Positions 58,422 to 64,000 of a stretch of 64,000 nucleotides of DNA are shown in pieces; within the stretch, counting starts at the first letter, position 1, and every line of letters starts with the position of its first letter. Position numbers and translations under genes: made by a program. Source of the stretch: Zingiber officinale (lineage: Eukaryota; Streptophyta; Magnoliopsida; Zingiberales; Zingiberaceae); NCBI RefSeq assembly GCF_018446385.1, contig NC_056000.1, positions 74,472,688 through 74,536,687 of the forward strand, read 5' to 3'. Under the pieces are notes generated by a model, which had not been told where the DNA came from, ran no database searches, and was given only the letters and a program-made list of their open reading frames with translations.

Positions 58422-60462
58422 CAGGAGAAACGAAAGCGATTAGGAGCGGCGGCCCGGTTCGGTCGAACCGGAGAGGCAGGAAGCCGACGAGTCGTCGCGT
58501 AATAGCACGGCGCGGTCGAGTCACCGCCTCTGACTCGACCAGTGCGGAATCTTCCTAATTCCTGTTCACACATTCAGACCCAATAGATTACCCACTGATT
58601 TTTTATTTGTTGGCTAATGGCGAGGGCCCACGTGTTAGTTCGAAAAACAGGAGGTCGGGGAAACCGTGCACAGCAGTGTTGCTTTACAAAGTTTTAGCAG
58701 TTTAGTGTGGGCCCTCTGAAATTAAGCAAATTATCTTGCTGATTAAGATAAATTATATATAGTTACCATTTAAGTAATTTTACCAAGGTACTTCGTAATT
58801 TTCAAATAATAGCTTTGCCCAATTGAGATATTGTGTCATCTAAATTACTATCTCAAATAGTCACTATATAAATATATGCTGCAGTTAAATCTTGAACTTT
58901 AGATCTATGATCTATTATTGAAGAGTTTAACCATGATACACTATCCCGGTGCATATTTTATTCACCTAGAAATTATATTTATTTGCTATGATACTTGACC
59001 AATCTAGAGTTCTAGACCTGAGAATCTTGGTTAATCATTTTTTTAGGGTGAATAAAATAGTTTTTGTTTAGTTTAATCAATTGGCTTTCTTGTAGGTAAT
59101 TGGTAGGTTAACTAGCTTAAGAGTCATTCATATTAAATGACTAATCGATTCAAGGTGTCTAGAATTGATATGTTGAAGCCTTTGTTTTATAGGATCTTGG
59201 AAAATTTTCAACATCCCAAGCACTTTGTTTTTTTTGTTCTTTCTCTTGTATTCATTATCATCCCTAGGGAGATATGAGATTTAGTTGTGAGTGAAATTAT
59301 TATTTAAGGTTAGGCTTAATTATGATTTAGTATTCACCCTCTCTCTGGCCGCTACACACAATCCTATAATTCTCACTACGTATTAATTCAACACGATAAA
59401 GTGATCACACAAACGACATTCATATTCTACAAACAATTGTCTTGTCTTTGAGATTGTGCAAGGATTTAGCTGTGCCGATCTATTCACCCCCTAGATATAG
59501 TCGGGCCATCATCATCGACTTTATTATTAGCAATGTCTCTTACATGATGTTAAGTACAAGAGATTAATTGATGAATTAGAAGTACCACAAAAGCTAGTCA
59601 TCCTTATGATCGAGCTAGCTAGAGGATGATGCATGAGATAAACCTATAGAGCTAGGATTACGATGCCTTGACAAAACAAACACAATGGAAAGTTTTCTCC
59701 ATAAGTGCAGCAGTTCATAGTTGCAGTCCCTCTCCTGAAAATGTTATCACTGTAAATCAACAGAGCTGCTACTAAAGCGAATCTAGTCGGCATTCCACTA
59801 ACTCACACCGTTGCTTAAATTTTGGCACGTTGTCGATCCACGATGCCTTGCAGGAATCAAATGGAAGGACGACTACAGTGCTGAATTGTTTGTCAAAGGC
59901 TTTCTTTGTCAGTGGTTTTTGGTGGAGCCATAAATGTGTTGGAGATTCTCCTAATGGCGTGGGGAATCCAAGGGAGGAAATGAGGAGCAAAGTGTATTAG
60001 TGTGCTTGATCAGGACCAAGAGAATCCGACCAAACTATCATGGATTCCATCAGGGGGAAGAAGACAAGGAAATGGATGCTCACTGAGCTGGATTGGTTTC
60101 TTTAGCATGACTAGAAGTAGTACAATACTTTTGAGGGATATGATGGCAAACAAGCTGCCCATGGTTTAGGCAAAATGGTTTAGGGATCAAACAGTAGAGA
60201 GAATTGGGATTAAAGAGCAGAGCGTAAGAGAGTGAGAGAGGATGAAGGTACAATAAAGTTAGGAAATGATAGAAGGTTTAACTAAAGGAAGAAAGGGATG
60301 CCTTGCTCTTTGATCATGAAAAGTTTAAAGCTGAAGATGTTTGTTTGTTCAGAAAGTGGGGGAAAGGAAAAAGTTGAGAGAGAGAGAGGAGAAACAGAGA
60401 AAAATACGAATCGCATTGATAAAGTTAATGAATAAACTATATTTTATAAAAAATGTATAATT
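58422..60462. other. Intergenic region, no gene recognised
   Basis: A GC-rich promoter-proximal stretch to about 58560, then AT-rich DNA. A 72-codon open frame on the minus strand (59990-59772) has no features I recognise and no visible splice partners. 59330-59500 has TATTCACC(C)CCTAG-like strings seen at copia LTR ends, but no element could be bounded. Confidence 0.4.
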
Positions 60463-60535
60463 TGTTGCTGCCCAGGATCGAACTGGGGACCTTTAGTGTG
60501 TAAGACTAACGTGATAACCACTACACCACAGCAAC
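60463..60535 (-). tRNA. tRNA-Val (UAC anticodon)
   Basis: The minus-strand sequence folds as a standard tRNA: acceptor GTTGCTG/CAGCAAC, D arm GTGTAGTGGTTATCAC, anticodon stem TTAGT/ACTAA with loop CTTACAC (anticodon TAC), T arm CCCAG-TTCGATC-CTGGG, discriminator A. There is no intron and CCA is not encoded, as usual. A T6 run on the minus strand at 60453-60448 serves as pol III terminator. It is separate from the SINEs and LTRs of the window and looks functional. Confidence 0.93.
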
Positions 60536-60804
60536 TGATATGTTCATTGTTAAAGAACAAGTAATCTATATCCTTTTTAATTTAAAGGATATTTCATATT
60601 AAAATATATCAAAAATACGTCTAACACTAGGAGAAGTTCTGACTTGAATCATTTTTACTAACAAAAGCTGATTCGATTGAACTTCATATTCTTTCAACAG
60701 CATTAAACACCATTTTATTTCATCTTACAAGATCTCATCAACAACCTACACCACAGATATCTGCAATATATATATAACAGGAATCCTACATAAATTTTCT
60801 CACA
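60536..60804. other. Spacer between tRNA and dioxygenase gene
   Basis: 269 bp of AT-rich DNA. Part will be the 3' UTR of the dioxygenase gene, which ends at 60805. No other feature is seen. Confidence 0.5.
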
Positions 60805-62902
60805 TCACTTGCTCTTCTTGAAATGATATATCTGGATGTTTTCCACATCCAACTTCTTGAAGTTACTATTACTCCTTGTCATTAAGAACTCCCCCCAGTT
60901 GAACTCCTCGTACCTGGCAACGTTATTCTCATCCAACAATTCCTCCAATGGCTTCACCATCACATAGTGCGCAGGGTTGAAAAAGAATGGTATCGAGAAT
61001 CTCTCTTTAATCGTGTTCACCGAAACCCTGTGCTCTGCGCTCTCATACTTGTCATTGCTCCATACCTGAACAAGGTCGCCTACATTGATGATGAAGGAAT
61101 TGGGGATAGGCTTAACGCGAACCCACTCGCCGTCTGATTGGCTCTTGACGTCAAGCCCACCTACATCGTCTTGGGCGAGGATGGTGAGGGCACCGGCGTC
61201 CTTGTGCCGACCAACGCCAAGGGCAAGGTCGGGGGAGGGGCAGGGTGGATAGTGGTTGAGCCTCATGAAGGTGGTCTGATTCTTGAAGAAGCCATTCAGC
61301 CTCTTGGCCGGTAGGTTCAAGGTAAGCGCAATCAGTTCCAACAACTTGAAAGCTAGCACCTCTGTGGCCTTGGCATACTCTTCCAACGCTTCCCTGGAAA
61401 GCCAAGTGCACAGGAAAAGAATGATGCATGTTGTTTTACTATCAGCTAAGTTCCAAATGTATGTTGGCATGTTTCCATTGACTAAACATTCGAGACTAAT
61501 GATAATCCAACTCAAATAATTCATGTATGTTTGCCTGTTTCTATCGACTAAACATTTGAGACTAATGATAATCCAGCATGTTGAGATGTCTCTATCGACT
61601 AAACTTTTGAGAATAATGATAATCCATCATGAATAAAATTTTCAACCATAGTTATGAGCAATTGTCCCTGTTTCAGTATGTACTTCAGAGGAAACACACA
61701 ACTATATTGTGGGAATTCATAAGCATTTGCTTGAAAATGATTTAAGTTCTATTCAGTTTAAAGATCATGTTGGCATGTTTCCATCAACTAAACATTTGAG
61801 ACTAATGATAATCCAACTCAATTAATTCATGTATGTTTGCCTGTTTCTATCGACTAAACATTTGAGACTAATGATAATCCAGCATGTAGAGAAGTTTCTA
61901 TCGACTAAACTTTTGAGAATAATGATAATCCATCATGAATAAATTCTTCAACCATCAGTTTTGAGAAGTTGTCCCTGTTTCAGTAATGTTCAGAGGAAAC
62001 ACACAACTATATTGTGGAAATTCATAAGTTCTATGAAGTTTAAAGAGAGAAAGCATCACAGGAGAACAATAATAAAATAGATTACTACAAATTATTTAAG
62101 CTTATGAACTTCAATTTTATTTAACATTTGCCCAAGTGTAGATGATGATAACTGTAACGTGTTTCAGGATATCAAGCATTAAACATGAAGGATGAAAGTA
62201 TAGCTTCAATCCGTTGATAAATTCTAGAAAATAAGCAAGAATCCACAAAAAAATGTTCTATATTTCATTATATGATCTTCATCAACAACTCAAAAATCTT
62301 AATTGTACCTTTATAAAAAATTCTCTCTTTCCGTTTAGTCTTGGATATGGATCAGGAACCCTAATAGTTTTTTTTCTTCCAAATTTGTTGAACATAGAGG
62401 TGAAATTTTACCTAAATCCAGGCGGCGATTGGGGCCACTGGTTTCGCAGCTGGATCGGCTCATCGGCATCTTTGCCGTCCGCCGCTAGAGAGGGGATGAA
62501 GGCCGGCTCGTAGATGACCATGTCAAACACCTCCTTCCAGTCCCGCACATTCTTGGTGTTCTCCGCCTCGTAGTATCCGAGCGGGTTCGCCTCGTCGCGC
62601 CGCACCCGACTCCGCTCCTCCGGCGGCAAGGCGAAGAAGCCCCTCGCCGCCGCCCACGCCCTCTCCACCACTCCTGGCTGGACCCCGTGGTTGATCACCT
62701 GGAAGAACCCCCACTCGAGGCACGCCGCCTCCACCTGCGCCACCAGATCCTCCAACTCGGGCGGCAGGGCCGACTCGAGGCTGCCGTCAAGGTGGTGGAT
62801 CGGGGCGAGATCGATGACGGGAATCCCGCCAACTTCGGACACGACCGGCTTCGGCCGGTGCTCGGGGGCTTGGACGAAGGCGGCCTCGAAAACCAGCACC
62901 AT
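60805..62902 (-). CDS. 2-oxoglutarate/Fe(II)-dependent dioxygenase, At3g19000-like
   Basis: Soluble plant DOXC-type dioxygenase; the substrate cannot be told from sequence. Exons 62902-62412 and 61393-60805, joined GT-AG in phase, give 359 residues (At3g19000 about 350). The N-terminal DIOX_N part has GIPVIDL, CLEWGFFQVINHG and the group signature ENTKNVRDWKEVFD. The catalytic core has NHYPPCP, iron ligands H227-x-D229 (GRHKDAGALT) and H285 (EHRVSVN), and the 2-oxoglutarate-binding R295-x-S297 (RFSIPF). The C-terminus FKKLDVENIQIYHFK matches the same group. The start MVLVFEAAFVQAPEHRP agrees with the FIQAPEHRP start of homologues. The first exon is very GC-rich, as often in monocots. All key residues are present. 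Confidence 0.92.
61465..62060. repeat. 306-bp tandem duplication in the dioxygenase intron
   Basis: TGGCATGTTTCCAT starts at 61465 and 61771, and the following 270 or so bases correspond closely, through TCCCTGTTTCAGTA and GGAAACACACAACTATATTG. Each copy contains three inner repeats of TCGACTAAACATTTGAGACT plus AATGATAATCCA. Confidence 0.88.
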
Positions 62903-64000
62903 TTTTCGTTCTTTTTCTTCTTCTCTTCCTGATTTTTTTTGGCTGGCTGCTGCGTCCTCGCCGCTTGCTTATCAGTTGGCTCGGCCAATGGATGTGGACG
63001 GTTTTAGGTCCCAGTTCAACATTTGCAGCCGATGGTACGTATAATGTATGTACGTATCTGCATTGCGTCACTTGTACGAATTTACCCACTCTCCTGATTA
63101 GTGTTTTAAAGTGGTCCAGAGTAGGGTAGGGCCCAAATGACGGCGACTGTAAGGGTTAGTTAGGAAATGGACGAGGAGTCCTTGTTTTTTTTGAAATTGT
63201 TAAAAGTAATTACAATTGTTACAAGCATTTTATTCAAAATACAATTTTTTTTTAAAAAAAAATCTTTCTTATCTCTCTTCGTATAAACAGGCGGTAACGA
63301 CATTAAAGAGTATAATTATTTTTTACTATAATAATATATTATTTTTAAGCAATTTTGATTAACATTAATAAATTATATTGTAGCAATTTATTTTTATTGC
63401 TGTTAAAAGGATTTTTATATTAAAAAATTATTAAAATAACATCTCTATCTTAAGTTTTTTTTTACAAATATAAACTTTATTATTGGTATGGACCCCATTC
63501 ATTTTTTTTGTTATTATGCTTTGCTGGTTAAATATTTATTTGCTCATTGTCTTCGGTTGTTAGATCTGCATCAGAATGGAATCTTTTATAGGTTTGCTGA
63601 CATCAATGATATTCTCTTCGGGTGAAGGTGGTTATGTTCGTAATTTATAGTTAATCATCAAGTAGTTAGAAGATAGGAATTTTTGTATATGTGCTCATCA
63701 GAAATTTATTATGTCCTATTATAATAAATCTAGATGTCAATAATATCCTCAAAATCAAATGGTGTGGCATTCTCGGTCCTTTATTTGGTCATCCACTTAA
63801 TCATAAAAATAGTGATGATGATGATGATGAGAATTATGAATAATTTTTTAGACAACAGATATTAGGACGAGCAAATTACATTTTTTTTTAATTTTATCTT
63901 ATTTATCACACAATGGTGATACATGAAAGGTTTCTATTTTATCTTAGCATTTGTTTACTTTATTGTTGTCTATCTTATTCCTTTTTTTTTTTTTTAGTTG
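62903..64000. other. Upstream region of the dioxygenase gene, no other gene seen
   Basis: 62903-63060 is the 5' UTR/promoter side of the dioxygenase gene, with an ATTGGCC (CCAAT-type) string on the minus strand at about 62983-62989. From 63180 the DNA is very AT-rich with T and A runs and a short GATGAT repeat (about 63811-63830). No coding region or element was recognised. Confidence 0.45.

Noticed and set aside
59330-59500. Copia LTR end (TATTCACCCTCTCTCTGG-like strings)
   Set aside because: Only short strings resemble LTR ends; no partner end, primer site or duplication was found.
59772-59990. 72-codon minus-strand open frame as a gene
   Set aside because: No recognised motif, no plausible splice partners, and surrounding AT-rich non-coding sequence.

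Overview
The window looks like a monocot plant nuclear genome. It has intron-rich genes with GC-rich first exons, plant LTR retrotransposons primed by initiator-Met tRNA, and a plant MAPKKK, GARP factor and 2-oxoglutarate dioxygenase. The LTR families, full of GTTGAC/GTCAAC strings and GATCGGTC or AATCGATC dyads, remind me of the ginger order (Zingiberales). That is an inference from memory, not a search.

Bases 1-39761 are almost entirely nested LTR retrotransposons. A Ty3 element 'G' (minus strand) is split into 39761-37004 (5' LTR, gag) and 3301-2443 (protease, pre-RT). It is split by a copia-type, gag-only element 'E' (3302-37003, minus). E was itself hit by a young gag-only element 'D' (4963-12283, plus, site duplication TTCTT), by a pol-bearing copia element 'B' (14959-30040, minus, CAATC), by a solo LTR 'A' related to B (30772-33442, ATAAC), and by an unusual double foldback carrying 5S rRNA sequence (12419-12921). 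B was then hit by two solo LTRs of one further family, 'C' (21274-23701, CACAT) and 'F' (26369-29551, TAAGA/TAAGT). A second Ty3 element 'H' enters at the left edge (1-2233). Most junctions were placed by eye from LTR ends and 5-bp site duplications, so the order of insertion can be read directly.

Bases 39762-64000 are gene space, all genes on the minus strand. They are an 11-exon MAPKKK5-type kinase (40529-54181; large introns with SINEs and old repeats), a 5-exon HHO/NIGT1-type GARP repressor (56732-58335), a tRNA-Val(UAC) (60463-60535), and a 2-exon 2-oxoglutarate/Fe(II) dioxygenase of the At3g19000 type (60805-62902). The proteins suggest MAPK defence or development signalling, nitrate/phosphate-responsive repression and an oxidative metabolic step. 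They are neighbours, not a visible pathway.

The most unusual signal is in the LTRs of D and E. D carries about 20 consecutive short stem-loops whose stem sequences differ from unit to unit while both arms change together. These are followed by a chain of 16-20 bp dyads of one motif. The same two layers recur in E with a different dyad sequence, and in each element the dyad motif of the LTR is also found in its non-coding 3' internal region. Other strong observations are the 5S-bearing double foldback and two short, stop-free, 3n introns in the GARP gene, one of which would encode a membrane-helix-like segment if retained.
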